A stretch of DNA of 64,000 bases from JAHWKI01 sp035513575 (GCA_035513575.1 DATKBW010000134.1:1-64000), one strand, 5' to 3'; shown: positions 1 through 9,270, numbered from the stretch's first letter. Translations and numbers: made by a program. Notes: generated by a model not told the origin, from the sequence alone.

Positions 1-888
1 GGACGGATCGCCGCGGCCGGCGTGGGACGATCCCTGCTGACCGTGCGGACCCCGGATGGGAGGAGCGCCCGGGCCTACGTCTACGTGAGCAGCGCGGTCC
101 TGGTCGGGGCCGGCGACATCGCGGTCTGCGGCTACGAGACGGACGAGCGCACGGCGGAGCTGCTGGACCACATCGCCGGGACGATCTGGACCGCCGGGGA
201 CAACGCGTACCCGAGCGGCACCAGGGACAACTTCGCCGAGTGCTACGAGCCGACGTGGGGCCGCCACAGGGCGCGGACCCGCCCGACGCCCGGCAATCAC
301 GAATACCGCTCGCCCGGCGCCGCCCCCTACTTCGAGTATTTCGGTGAAGCGGCCGGCGAGCCCGGCAAGGGGTGGTACAGCTATCGATACGGCGGCTGGC
401 TGATCCTCGCCCTGAACAGCAACCTGTCGGAGCTGCCTGCGGATCACGTCGAGGAGCAGATGGAATGGCTGCGGGACACGCTCGAGGAGACGCCGGCGAA
501 ATGCACACTGGCGTACTTCCACCACCCCCTGTTCAGCTCGGGGTCACACGGCGGGAACGCCGACGAGGACGTGCGCCCGATCTACCGCGCCCTGTACGAC
601 GCGGGCGCGGATGTCGTCCTCGTGGGTCACGACCACCATTACGAGCGATTCGCGCCCCTGGACCCCGATGGGAACCTCGACAGGGCGCGGGGGATCCGGC
701 AGTTCCTGGTGGGCACGGGGGGCGGCGCGCTGCGGGACAATAGCCGGCAGGTGCACCCCCACAGCGAGTTCTTCTCCAACAACGACCACGGCGTGCTGGA
801 GGTCGTGCTGCACCCGGACGGGTTCGAATGGCAGTTCCTCACCGTCCGCGGCGGGGGAGGGGACGGCGGCCGCGGAACCTGCCACTGA
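1..888 (+). CDS. Calcineurin-like metallophosphatase (purple acid phosphatase-like), 5' partial
   Basis: The reading frame is open from base 1, so the start lies outside the window; 295 codons are visible. The first ~32 residues look like the end of a beta-rich (Ig-like) domain. The metallophosphatase core follows with its metal-binding motifs in order: GD at visible residues 38-39, GDNAY at 66-70, GNHE at 98-101, then FHHPLFSSG and GHDHHYERF. The GDN..Y and GH.HHYER pattern is that of purple acid phosphatase-like phosphoesterases, which use two metal ions to hydrolyse phosphomonoesters. A GTG at base 22 could start the frame but would cut into the first domain. The protein is probably exported, but its signal peptide would be off the window. 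It is convergent with the HD-GYP gene 13 bases away. The substrate cannot be read from the sequence. Confidence 0.85.
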   Translation, partial: GRIAAAGVGRSLLTVRTPDGRSARAYVYVSSAVLVGAGDIAVCGYETDERTAELLDHIAGTIWTAGDNAYPSGTRDNFAECYEPTWGRHRARTRPTPGNHEYRSPGAAPYFEYFGEAAGEPGKGWYSYRYGGWLILALNSNLSELPADHVEEQMEWLRDTLEETPAKCTLAYFHHPLFSSGSHGGNADEDVRPIYRALYDAGADVVLVGHDHHYERFAPLDPDGNLDRARGIRQFLVGTGGGALRDNSRQVHPHSEFFSNNDHGVLEVVLHPDGFEWQFLTVRGGGGDGGRGTCH

Positions 889-901
889 CCGCGGCGGGAT
901 C

Positions 902-2098
902 TCAGCCCTTGGCGCCGGATCGGGCGGCGTCGGCGGGCTCGGCGGCGGGAACGGGCGCCTGCGCCCGGGCTTCCGCCTGCGCGGCCCGGGCGGCAAGCTC
1001 CCGGATGTCCTCCGCCCCGTCGGTCCGGAAGATGTCCGCGACCGGGGGCGGCGCCCCCTTCACCTCCAGCCGCCCCGCCGCGTGCACGGCGAACAGCGCC
1101 TCCGCGATGCGCGGATCGAAGAAGCGGCCGATGAGGGCGCGGATCTCCGTGAGCGCCTCCTCGACGGTCCACGCCCGCTTGTACGGCCGTTCGTGGGTCA
1201 GGGCGTCGAACACGTCGGCGGCGTGGACCACCTGGGCGGCGATGGGGATCAGGTCGCCCGCCATCTTCATGTAGCCCGAGCCGTCCCAGTTCTCGTGGTG
1301 GTAGAGCGCGATCTCCTCCGCCGTCTGGAGCACCCGGAAGTGGCTACCGGAGAGGATCCCCGCCCCGATGGCGGTGTGCTTCTTCATCTCGTCGAACTCC
1401 TCCGTCGTCAGCTTGCCCGGCTTCAGCAGGATGCTGTCGGGGATGCCGATCTTGCCGACGTCGTGGAGCGGGGCGGCGCGGCGGATCAGCACGACGTCCG
1501 TGTCGGTCATGCCGAGCTGGCGCCCGATCAGCGCCGCCGTGTGGCCGACCCGCTGCGCGTGGTGACCCGTCTCGTCGTCACGATACTCCGCCGCCCGGGC
1601 GAGCCGCTCCAGGATCTCGATCTGTGCCCGCTCCAGCTCCCGCGTGCGCTCGGAGACCTTCCGCTCCAGGGTCTCGTTCTGTCCCTGCATCTGACGGAAG
1701 TAATACCGGGTCTGGAGGAGGTTGCGGATGCGGAGCACCACCTCGGTGGGGTCGACCGGCTTGGTGAGGAAATCCTTGGCGCCGGCGCTGAGCGCCCGCT
1801 GCCGGGCCTCGGGCGTGATGTCGGCCGTCAGGACCAGGATGGGCACGAAGTCGGTCGTGGGGATCCGCCCCCGCAGCTGCTCCATGACGGCGAAGCCGTC
1901 CATCCCCGGCATGTGGAGGTCGAGGAGCAGGATGTCCGGGCGCTTCGCGCCGAACAGCGCGAGGAAGTGCCGCGGGTCGTTCGTGCTCTCGATCTCGGTG
2001 AATCCCTCCCGCTGGAGGATCCGTTCCAGGAGCCGGACGTTGGCCGGCTCATCGTCGACGATGAGGACGCGGGAATCGAGGTATTCGTCGTCGAACAT
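902..2098 (-). CDS. Response regulator with HD-GYP domain (likely c-di-GMP phosphodiesterase)
   Basis: The protein has 398 residues. A receiver domain covers residues 9-128, with the acidic pocket VDDE near 14, the phospho-acceptor Asp60 (LLLDLHMPGMDG) and Lys113. A charged coiled coil follows at 135-170, then an HD-GYP domain. The HD motif is LHDVGKIGIP (His212, Asp213) and HHE occurs at 267-269. The signature loop reads DGSGYM rather than GYP, so the family's proline is methionine here. The C-terminal ~30 residues are Ala-rich. HD-GYP proteins hydrolyse cyclic di-GMP. The gene starts 5 bases after the hybrid kinase stop, so the kinase is the likely partner. The ATG at 2098 is chosen because it lies just before the receiver. 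Activity is inferred because the loop is altered. Confidence 0.87.
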   Translation of the reverse strand: MFDDEYLDSRVLIVDDEPANVRLLERILQREGFTEIESTNDPRHFLALFGAKRPDILLLDLHMPGMDGFAVMEQLRGRIPTTDFVPILVLTADITPEARQRALSAGAKDFLTKPVDPTEVVLRIRNLLQTRYYFRQMQGQNETLERKVSERTRELERAQIEILERLARAAEYRDDETGHHAQRVGHTAALIGRQLGMTDTDVVLIRRAAPLHDVGKIGIPDSILLKPGKLTTEEFDEMKKHTAIGAGILSGSHFRVLQTAEEIALYHHENWDGSGYMKMAGDLIPIAAQVVHAADVFDALTHERPYKRAWTVEEALTEIRALIGRFFDPRIAEALFAVHAAGRLEVKGAPPPVADIFRTDGAEDIRELAARAAQAEARAQAPVPAAEPADAARSGAKG

Positions 2099-2103
2099 CG
2101 CGC

Positions 2104-4059
2104 TCAGGTGGCGAGCACTTCGTCCACCACGCACAGGAACTCCAGCACGTCGAGGGGCTTGGGCAGGTAGGCCTGCGCGCCCGCATCGAGGAGTTGGGTC
2201 ACCTGGTTGCTGGTGACATCGGCGCTGATGATGATCACCGGAGTGCGCGAGAGGACGGAGTCCTCGCGGATCCGGCGCATGACCTCCGACCCGTGGATGT
2301 CGGGGAGGTGGAGGTCGAGCAGGATCAGGTCGGGCTGGTGCTCCCGCGCCATTTCGAGCCCGAGCCCGCCCTGCATGGCCGTGAGAAGCCGCACACCGCT
2401 CCGCCGGCCGAGGACCCGCTCGACCAGCTTGAAGTTCGACGGGTTGTCCTCGATGTACAGGATGGTCGCCGCCTGCACCGGCCGCTCGACGCGCGCTTCC
2501 GACGGCGCGGCCTCGCGCGCCAGCCCCGTGTCGGGCTGCGCCGGATCGAGGGGCAGCTCGAACCAGAAGGTGCTCCCCTGGCCGACGCCGCTCTCGACCC
2601 CGATCTCCCCGTCCATGGCCTCGATCAGACCCCGGGAGACCGCCAGTCCAATGCCGGTCCCCTCGATCCCGGTGTGCTCCGCACCCAGTCGCTCGAACGG
2701 CGTGAACAGCCGGGCCACCGCCTCCTCCGAAATCCCCCGCCCGGTGTCCTGGACGGCGATGCGGAGGCGGTTCGGCCCCAGCGCTCCGGGGGAGCAGGTC
2801 ACGGCGATGGTGCCCTGCTCCGTGTTGTATTTCACCGCGTTGGACAGGAGGTTGAGCATCACCTGCTTCAGCCGCTGCCGGTCGGCCGTGACGTTCACCC
2901 CGCAACGGCCGTTCACGCCGTTGTTGAAGGAGATCCCCAACTGGTCCGCGCGGTGGCGCACCAGATCCCACGCCTCGTTCACCACCTCGCCGACGTTGAT
3001 CGGCTCGAGGGAGAGCGCCATCCGCCCCGCCTCGATGCGCGCGATGTCCAGCACCTCGTCCACCAGCGCCAGGAGGTGCCGGCCGGCCTTGAGGATCTGC
3101 TCGACGCTCTCCTTCTCATCCGGCTCGAGCTCGTCCATCTCCAGCAGCTGCGCGAAGCCCAGAATCGCGTTCAGGGGCGTGCGCAGCTCGTGGCTCATCC
3201 GGGAGAGGAAATCGCTTTTCGCCCGGTTCGCCCGCTCGGCTTCCTCCTTCGCCCGCTTCAACACGTGCTCGAGCTGCTTGCGCTCCGTCACATCCCGGAT
3301 CACGCCCGTGAAGATGTGCTCGTTGTTCTTCACGTACTCCCCGAAGGAGATCTCCAGGGCGATCTCCCGCTGACCCTTGGCCAGGCCCGCGATCTGGAGC
3401 GCGTAATCCGGGTTGCTCGTCACCACCGTATCGAGGTACTGCGTGAGCGCCGCATCGTGATCCGCCCGCACCCGCTCCGGGATCAGCATGCTGAAGGGCC
3501 TGCCCACCATGTCCGTGATGGTCAGACCGAAGATCTTCTCGGCCGCGCGGTTCGCGAACAGGATCCGGCGATTCTGGTCGATGGTCAGGATGCCGTCCGA
3601 TGCGCTCTCGGCGACGAACCGGTAGCGCTCCTCGCTCTCCCGCCGCGCCTCCTCGACCTCCGTGCGGGCCAGGAACTCGCGGCGCATCTGGTCGGCGATG
3701 TCCCGCAGACCGCCGAGGACCGCCCCGAGGACCAGGAGCAGCACGGAGGACAGGATGTCGTCCTGGGTGTTCAGCACCTGGGTGAACGACTGCTCCGTGA
3801 CAATCGAGAAGAGGAACGTGTTGAACGGGATCATCACGACCGCCGCCAGCGTCCCGCCCCAGAATCCGAACAGCCAGGCGAAGACGACGATGGGCGTGGC
3901 CGCGAGCTGCGGAACGCTGGCGCTCTCGGGCGTGAACGGCGGGATGAACGCCACGATGTACGCGGCCATGGCGGCCAGCGACAGCCCCAGCTTCACCCAG
4001 TTGTTCTGCCCGCCGCCGAAGTAGTCCAGCGCCTTTCGACCGAAGGTCATGTCGCTCAT
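2104..4059 (-). CDS. Hybrid sensor histidine kinase (membrane anchor, PAS, HisKA, HATPase, receiver)
   Basis: The protein has 651 residues from the ATG at 4059; an ATG three codons later (4050) and a TTG at 4122 are alternatives, and none has a clear ribosome-binding site. Hydrophobic segments lie at about 22-40, 52-88 and 103-120, followed by a short linker. A PAS domain covers 145-260. The H-box is SHELRTPLN with His290. The ATPase domain has the N-box (NLLSNAVKYN, 403-412), DTGRG at 438-442 and GTGIGLAVS at 467-475. A receiver follows with Asp582 (LLDLHLPDIHG) and Lys634. The kinase would autophosphorylate and pass phosphate to its own receiver and probably to the HD-GYP regulator encoded 5 bases downstream. 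The signal sensed is unknown. Confidence 0.88.
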   Translation of the reverse strand: MSDMTFGRKALDYFGGGQNNWVKLGLSLAAMAAYIVAFIPPFTPESASVPQLAATPIVVFAWLFGFWGGTLAAVVMIPFNTFLFSIVTEQSFTQVLNTQDDILSSVLLLVLGAVLGGLRDIADQMRREFLARTEVEEARRESEERYRFVAESASDGILTIDQNRRILFANRAAEKIFGLTITDMVGRPFSMLIPERVRADHDAALTQYLDTVVTSNPDYALQIAGLAKGQREIALEISFGEYVKNNEHIFTGVIRDVTERKQLEHVLKRAKEEAERANRAKSDFLSRMSHELRTPLNAILGFAQLLEMDELEPDEKESVEQILKAGRHLLALVDEVLDIARIEAGRMALSLEPINVGEVVNEAWDLVRHRADQLGISFNNGVNGRCGVNVTADRQRLKQVMLNLLSNAVKYNTEQGTIAVTCSPGALGPNRLRIAVQDTGRGISEEAVARLFTPFERLGAEHTGIEGTGIGLAVSRGLIEAMDGEIGVESGVGQGSTFWFELPLDPAQPDTGLAREAAPSEARVERPVQAATILYIEDNPSNFKLVERVLGRRSGVRLLTAMQGGLGLEMAREHQPDLILLDLHLPDIHGSEVMRRIREDSVLSRTPVIIISADVTSNQVTQLLDAGAQAYLPKPLDVLEFLCVVDEVLAT

Positions 4060-4405
4060 GGGTGTCGAGGGATGGTCTCGGTGACCGCGACGGGAGCCGC
4101 TGCGACGACCGCATTCGTACAACGAGGGCGGCGAACGCGGCGTGGTGATCCCGGGTCGTTGCCCCTACGGCGGGCTGTGATCACGTTCGTCAAATGCGGA
4201 CTCTGGCTCGACGATGCCGAGCGTCAGTTGCCGGGGAGATGTGGCGGCAAGGCAACAAGATAGGCCAGCCGAACGGGTCGAGCAAGGGAGCCGATCGCCG
4301 GTCGGACGCGCCGGGTCGGAATAGCCGGGTCCTGTTGCCCCGGGCCGGGTCCCCCCACATGTTCCGCGATCCCCGTCCCTCTACGTACCGCTGGAGGAGG
4401 AGGCC
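4060..4405. other. 346-base intergenic region between divergent genes
   Basis: This stretch separates the minus-strand kinase from the plus-strand dehydrogenase, so promoters for both should lie here. On the minus strand TTGACG (4193 to 4188) resembles a -35 box, but the best -10 candidate (TAGGGG) is 20 bases away, which is too far. A purine-rich GGAGGAGGAG just before 4406 is the ribosome-binding site of the dehydrogenase. I see no gene, RNA or repeat here. Confidence 0.5.
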
Positions 4406-5689
4406 ATGACCGCATTCCGACCCGCCCGCCTGCTGGCGTGCGCCGTCGTCCTCGCCTGGACCGCGTGCGCGAGCGATTCCGCGCCCACCGCATCCGCCCC
4501 CGAACGCCCCGACTGCGCACCCGACAACGGTGGGCTCACGCTCCCCGATGAATTCTGCGCGGTCGTGGTCGCGGAGGGGCTGGCCATGCCGCGCCACCTG
4601 GCCGTGACGGGGAACGGGGACGTCTACGTGGCGCTGAACCGCTCACGCGACGGGGGTGGCGGGCTCCTCGCGCTGCGGGACACCACCGGGGACGGCCGTG
4701 CCGACGTACAGGTCCCCATCGACGACCAGGGCGGGACGGGCGTCGATCTGCACGAGGACTGGCTTTACTTCGGGCGCAACGACGCGGTGGTCCGCTACCA
4801 ACTCCGGCCGGGGACCCTCGCGCCGGTGGCGGGCCCGGAGGTGATCGTGGCCGGGCTCCGCGCCCAGGGCGGGCACGCCGCGAAGCCGGTCCAGGTCACG
4901 GAGGCCGGGGACCTCTTCGTGAACATCGGGTCGCCCTCCAACTCCTGTCAGCAGGAAGACCGGCAGCCGGGGTCACCGGGGAAGGACCCGTGCGAGGAGC
5001 GGGAGCGCAACGCCGGGATCTGGCGCTTCGCGGCCGACCGGCCCGGCCAGACCATGGACGATGGCGAGCGCTACGCGGCGGGGCTCCGCAACACCGTCGC
5101 CCTGACCCACAACCCCCTGGATGGCGAGCTGTACGGCGCGGTCCACGGGCGTGACCAGCTGCTGCAGAACTGGGGCGAGCTGTACTCCGCGGAGCAGAGC
5201 GCCGAGCTCCCCGCGGAAGAGTTCGTCCGCATCGGGCGCGGCGACGACTTCGGCTGGCCGTACTGCTATTACGACCATCGGCAGGGGCGGAGGGTCCTCG
5301 CGCCGGAGTATCGCGGCGACGGCAGCACGGTGGGCCGCTGCTCCGGGTTCGAGGAGCCGCTCATCGGCTTTCCCGGGCACTGGGCGCCGAACGCCCTCGT
5401 CTTCTACGACGGCGACCAGTTCCCGCCGTCCTACCGCGGTGGCGCGTTCATCGCCTTCCACGGCTCCTGGAACCGGGCCCCGCTCCCGCAGGAGGGGTAC
5501 AACGTGGTGTTCGTCCCCCGCAGCGGGGACACGTTCGGCCCCGAATGGGAGGTCTTCGCGGACGGGTTCCGGGGACCGGAAGGGGGCGGCGACCACCGGC
5601 CGACGGGGCTGGCCGTCGGGCCGGACGGCTCGCTCTACATCAGCGACGATGCAGGGGGCACGATCTGGCGTGTGATGGCCCGCCGGTGA
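4406..5689 (+). CDS. PQQ-dependent sugar (sorbosone/glucose) dehydrogenase-like protein
   Basis: The 427-residue protein begins with a hydrophobic signal sequence followed by Cys21 (LAWTAC), a weak lipobox, so it may be a lipoprotein or a secreted protein. The rest reads as a six-bladed beta-propeller of the glucose/sorbosone dehydrogenase family: AEGLAMPRHLAVTGNGDVYV in blade one, GLRNTVALT, then GHWAPNALVFYDG, FIAFHGSWNR and HRPTGLAVGPDGSLYISDD near the C-terminus. Family members oxidise sugars or aldoses in the periplasm using PQQ, but many family proteins lack a proven substrate. A strong ribosome-binding site (GGAGGAGGAG) precedes the ATG. It stands alone between the kinase and secD. No PQQ synthesis genes are in the window. 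Confidence 0.83.
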   Translation: MTAFRPARLLACAVVLAWTACASDSAPTASAPERPDCAPDNGGLTLPDEFCAVVVAEGLAMPRHLAVTGNGDVYVALNRSRDGGGGLLALRDTTGDGRADVQVPIDDQGGTGVDLHEDWLYFGRNDAVVRYQLRPGTLAPVAGPEVIVAGLRAQGGHAAKPVQVTEAGDLFVNIGSPSNSCQQEDRQPGSPGKDPCEERERNAGIWRFAADRPGQTMDDGERYAAGLRNTVALTHNPLDGELYGAVHGRDQLLQNWGELYSAEQSAELPAEEFVRIGRGDDFGWPYCYYDHRQGRRVLAPEYRGDGSTVGRCSGFEEPLIGFPGHWAPNALVFYDGDQFPPSYRGGAFIAFHGSWNRAPLPQEGYNVVFVPRSGDTFGPEWEVFADGFRGPEGGGDHRPTGLAVGPDGSLYISDDAGGTIWRVMARR

Positions 5690-5703
5690 AGCGCCGGGCG
5701 ACG

Positions 5704-5732
5704 TTGACAACCGGACCGGGCCCCGTCACCTT
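5704..5732 (+). promoter_or_regulatory. Candidate secD promoter
   Basis: A perfect TTGACA lies at 5704-5709. With a 17-base spacer the -10 position reads CACCTT (5727-5732), which is weak. The -35 match and the location, 67 bases upstream of the secD start, are the support. Confidence 0.4.
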
Positions 5733-5798
5733 TTTCCGTCTTTGGCAGGGTGGGCGACGACGCCCGGAACGCAGTGTCACGGGAGAGAGCACAGGACC

Positions 5799-7469
5799 AT
5801 GTTCGGCAGCCTGAAGGGCCGAGTCCTCATCATCCTCGCGGTGATCGCCGTCTCCATCGGCTACCTCTACGGCAACTACAACAGCTGCGTGGAGGAGCGG
5901 GAGGCGGCGGGCACCATGAAGGCGTGCTCTCCGGTCACCCTCGGGCTCGATCTGCAGGGAGGCATGCACCTGGTCCTCGAGGTGGAGGACACCGAGGGGA
6001 CCATGACCCCCGAGAGCCGGGCGGACGCCACGGACCGGGCGCTCCGGATCATCCGGAGCCGGATCGGCCAGTTCGGGGTCGAGGAGCCCCTGATCCAGAA
6101 GGTGGGCGACGACCGGATCATCGTCGAGCTCGCCGGGATCACGGACGAGGAGCGCGCGAAGGACGTCATCCGTCGCAGCGCGTTCCTGCAGTTCTTCCTG
6201 GTCCACTCCGGGCAGGAGTTCCAGGCCTTCCTCAACGGCCTGCCTCGTATCGATCGGGCGGTGCTGGCAGCCTTCGGCGAGCAGGCCGCCCGCCGGGTCA
6301 CCGAGCGGGAGCCCACGGGTCGCGAGACCGTGGAGCAGCTCCTGTTCGGCGGCGACACCTCGCCCGCGGCGGACACGGTCGCCGCCGAGGATACGACGGT
6401 GGTGCCGACGGAGCCGTCCCGGCGCCCGTTCAGCGCGCTGCTGCTCCAGACGGGTCAGCAGGGGCAGCTGCTGGTGGACGCCCGGGACGTGGAGCAGATC
6501 GAGACCTGGCTCGCGGAGCCCACGGTCCAGCGCGCCATGCCGCGCGGCGCGACGGTCCGCTTCAGCCAGGACTCGGTGTCGCAGGGGGGAGAGATCTACC
6601 GGACCCTCTACGTGCTCGAGGACCGCCCGTTCCTGCGGGGCGAGGAGCTGGAGGACGCCCAGCCGGGCAAGGACCAGCAGTACAACGAGACCATCGTCAC
6701 CTTCGACCTGTCGCGGCGCGGCGGGCGGATCTTCGAGCGCGTCACCGGCCAGAACATCGGCGAGCTGATCGCCATCGTGCTCGATGACGAGGTCTTCAGC
6801 GCCCCGGTGATCCAGAGCCGGATCGGCGCGCGGGGCCAGATCCAGATGGGGGCGGCGCCCCTCTCGGAGGCGCAGGACCTGGCGCTGGTGCTCAGGGCCG
6901 GCGCGCTCCCGGCCCCCCTCCGGATCATGGAGGAGCGGACCATCGGGCCGTCGCTGGGCGCGGACTCCATCGATCAGGGGAAGGTCGCGGGCATCGTGGG
7001 GCTGATCCTCGTGGTCGTGGTCATGGTCGCCTACTACCGCGCCGCCGGGGTCCTGGCGGTGCTGGCGCTGGGCGTCTACGTGATCCTGGTCCTGGGCGGT
7101 CTGGCCGCCTTCAACGCGACGCTCACCCTCCCGGGGATCGCCGGCCTGATCCTGACGGTCGGGATGGCGGTGGACGCCAACGTCCTGATCTTCGAGCGCA
7201 TCCGCGAGGAGCTCGCGGCGGGGAGGGTCCCGAGAACGGCGGCGGACGAGGGCTTCCGGCACGCCATGTCGGCCATCGTGGACTCCAACCTGACCACGCT
7301 CCTCACGGCCCTGATCCTCTTCCAGTTCGGCACCGGGCCGGTCCGCGGGTTCGCGGTGACGCTGTCCATCGGGATCATCGCATCGTTCTTCTCGGCGGTC
7401 TACGTCACCCGCACGTTCTTCCTGCTCTACCTCGAGCGGAAGCGCCCCACCGAGCCGATCAGCATCTGA
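5799..7469 (+). CDS. secD: Protein translocase subunit SecD
   Basis: SecD and SecF form a proton-motive-force-driven membrane complex that helps the SecYEG channel release exported proteins. The 556-residue product has one N-terminal membrane segment (about 8-25), then the periplasmic part with DLQGGMHLVLEVE (51-63) and the P1 motif around RIIRSRIGQFGVEEPLIQ (83-100). The C-terminal third holds about five membrane segments with the family motif VGMAVDANVLIFERIREE. An Ala/Asp/Thr-rich low-complexity linker lies in the middle of the periplasmic part. The ATG at 5799 is chosen because MFGSLKGRV leads straight into the first membrane helix and GGGAGAG lies upstream; a TTG at 5742 is unlikely. secF follows 20 bases later. 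Confidence 0.96.
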   Translation: MFGSLKGRVLIILAVIAVSIGYLYGNYNSCVEEREAAGTMKACSPVTLGLDLQGGMHLVLEVEDTEGTMTPESRADATDRALRIIRSRIGQFGVEEPLIQKVGDDRIIVELAGITDEERAKDVIRRSAFLQFFLVHSGQEFQAFLNGLPRIDRAVLAAFGEQAARRVTEREPTGRETVEQLLFGGDTSPAADTVAAEDTTVVPTEPSRRPFSALLLQTGQQGQLLVDARDVEQIETWLAEPTVQRAMPRGATVRFSQDSVSQGGEIYRTLYVLEDRPFLRGEELEDAQPGKDQQYNETIVTFDLSRRGGRIFERVTGQNIGELIAIVLDDEVFSAPVIQSRIGARGQIQMGAAPLSEAQDLALVLRAGALPAPLRIMEERTIGPSLGADSIDQGKVAGIVGLILVVVVMVAYYRAAGVLAVLALGVYVILVLGGLAAFNATLTLPGIAGLILTVGMAVDANVLIFERIREELAAGRVPRTAADEGFRHAMSAIVDSNLTTLLTALILFQFGTGPVRGFAVTLSIGIIASFFSAVYVTRTFFLLYLERKRPTEPISI

Positions 7470-7489
7470 GAGAGGATTCGAGAGTCTAG

Positions 7490-8437
7490 ATGCGCTTTTT
7501 CGAGAACGCCGACTTCAGGTTCATCGAACGCCGGCGCTCCGCCTATCTGTTGAGCGCCGTCGTGATCGCGGCCAGCGTGCTGTCGATGATCGGGTTCCAG
7601 CTGAGCGGCCGGTCGTGGGTCAACTACGGGGTCGACTTCACGGGCGGGACGATGGTCCAGCTCCTGTTCCAGGAGCCCACGACGGTGGGCGAGCTGCGCT
7701 CGGCGCTGTCGTCGTTCCAGGCGGAGATCACGCGCTTCGGCGGCGAGAGCGAGTTCCTGGTCCGGGTCCCGGAGTTCGCCGAGGAGGGCACCAACGTCTC
7801 GGACATCCTCGTGGGCGTGGTGGCGGAGCAGTACGGCGAGGACGCGTTCACGGCGGTGCGGACGGAGGCGGTCGGTCCGAAGATCGGCGACGAGCTGCAG
7901 CGGAAGGCCCTCCTGGCCATCCTCCTCTCGTTCGCCCTGACGCTGGTCTACCTGGCGTTCCGGTTCGAGTGGCGGTTCGGCGTGGCCGCGGTCATCGCGA
8001 CGATCCACGACATCCTCGTGGCCCTCGGCTTCATCTCGATCTTCCGCCTCGAGGTCTCCCTCCCGACGGTGGCGGCGGTCCTGACGATCATCGGGTACTC
8101 GCTGAACGACACGATCATCGTGTTCGACCGGATCCGGGAGAACCTGAAGAAGTCCCGGCGCAGTGCCTATATCGACCTGGTCAATCGGTCCATCAACGAC
8201 GTGCTCCCCCGGACCGTCATGACCTCCGGGACCACCCTCGCGGTGCTCCTCGCGCTCTTCCTCCTGGGCGGGCCCATCATCCGGGACTTCGCCCTGATCC
8301 TGATCCTGGGGGTGGTGGTCGGGACCTACTCGTCCATCTTCGTGGCCTCCCCGGCGCTGCTGGAGATCGAGGAGCGCACCGGCGAGAGCCACACCGGGAA
8401 GGGCGCGAGCCGGAGCCGGGCCACCGCGGAGGTCTGA
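7490..8437 (+). CDS. secF: Protein translocase subunit SecF
   Basis: Partner of SecD in protein export. The 315-residue protein has a first membrane helix at about 19-37, the periplasmic motif VDFTGGT (48-54), and a C-terminal membrane block with IGYSLNDTIIVFDRIRENL, the SecF counterpart of the SecD D-x-N motif. The length is normal for a stand-alone SecF. Purine-rich GAGAG precedes the ATG. A hairpin with a T-run follows the stop, so the secDF transcript may end here. Confidence 0.96.
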   Translation: MRFFENADFRFIERRRSAYLLSAVVIAASVLSMIGFQLSGRSWVNYGVDFTGGTMVQLLFQEPTTVGELRSALSSFQAEITRFGGESEFLVRVPEFAEEGTNVSDILVGVVAEQYGEDAFTAVRTEAVGPKIGDELQRKALLAILLSFALTLVYLAFRFEWRFGVAAVIATIHDILVALGFISIFRLEVSLPTVAAVLTIIGYSLNDTIIVFDRIRENLKKSRRSAYIDLVNRSINDVLPRTVMTSGTTLAVLLALFLLGGPIIRDFALILILGVVVGTYSSIFVASPALLEIEERTGESHTGKGASRSRATAEV

Positions 8438-8458
8438 TCATCCACCGGGGGGAACGCG

Positions 8459-8493
8459 AGGAGGCCGCCGGTCACGCCGGACGGCCTCCTTTT
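8459..8493 (+). terminator. Intrinsic terminator after secF
   Basis: A GC stem of 13 bases (8459-8471 with 8477-8490, one bulged base) around a 5-base loop is followed by TTTT at 8490-8493. It stops 6 bases before the tatD start codon, an unusual position. Confidence 0.6.
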
Positions 8494-8499
8494 GCTGGC

Positions 8500-9270
8500 A
8501 TGGACTTCTTCGACTCCCACTGCCACCTGACGGATCCCCGCTTCGCGGGCGAGCTGGACGTCATCGCGGAGCGGGCCCGGGATGCGGGCGTGCGGTCGTT
8601 CGTCACGGTCGCGTCCGACGAGGATGATGCCGCCGCGGCGCTGGGCGTGGCGCGGCGCCTGGGGGTCTGGTCGACGGCCGGGATCCACCCCCACGCGGCC
8701 GACCGGGCGCCGGCCGGCCTCGGGCGGGTCCGCGACCTGCTGGCGGAGCCCGAGGTCGTCGCGGTGGGGGAGACCGGGCTGGACTACTACTACGACAACG
8801 CGTCGCGGGAGGCCCAGCGGTCCTCCTTCGAGGCCCAGCTCGATCTCGCCGCGGCCACGGGGATGCCGGTGGTGGTGCACTCCCGGGACTCGGACGAGGA
8901 CCTGATCGCCATGATCCGGGCCGCGAGCCCCGACGTGCGCGGCGTCCTGCACTGCTTCGCCGGCTCGCCGGCGCTCTTCGAGGCCGGCGTTGCGCTGGGC
9001 TGGTACGTGTCGTTCTCGGGTCTGCTCACGTTCCCGAGCTACGCCACCCGGGAGCTCGCCGGCGCGGTGCCGCCGGACCGGCTGCTGATCGAGACCGATG
9101 CGCCGTATCTTGCCCCCGTGCCCCACCGCGGGAAACGCAACGAGCCGGCCCTCGTGGTGGAGGTAGCGAGAGCGGTGGCGACGATCACGGGCGAGTCGCT
9201 CGATGCGGTCGCCGCCCGGACGACGTTCAACGCCAGAGAGTTTTACGGAGTCGGGGGAAGCCATGCGTAA
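8500..9270 (+). CDS. tatD: TatD family metal-dependent hydrolase (deoxyribonuclease)
   Basis: The 256-residue protein has the TatD metal-binding residues in order: DSHCHL (His7, His9), VGETGLDYYYD with its Glu, VVVHSRD, LHCFAGS and IETDAPYLAP. TatD proteins are 3' to 5' exonucleases or hydrolases acting in the cytoplasm. MDFFDSHCHL is the canonical start, yet only 6 bases separate the ATG from the upstream T-run and no Shine-Dalgarno sequence is visible. The 3' end overlaps the next gene by 8 bases, so tatD is probably translated with the phosphate-transport pair. Confidence 0.93.
   Translation: MDFFDSHCHLTDPRFAGELDVIAERARDAGVRSFVTVASDEDDAAAALGVARRLGVWSTAGIHPHAADRAPAGLGRVRDLLAEPEVVAVGETGLDYYYDNASREAQRSSFEAQLDLAAATGMPVVVHSRDSDEDLIAMIRAASPDVRGVLHCFAGSPALFEAGVALGWYVSFSGLLTFPSYATRELAGAVPPDRLLIETDAPYLAPVPHRGKRNEPALVVEVARAVATITGESLDAVAARTTFNAREFYGVGGSHA

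Noticed and set aside
4162..4193. Minus-strand promoter for the histidine kinase (TTGACG ... TAGGGG)
   Set aside because: The 20-base spacer is too long and the -10 is weak.
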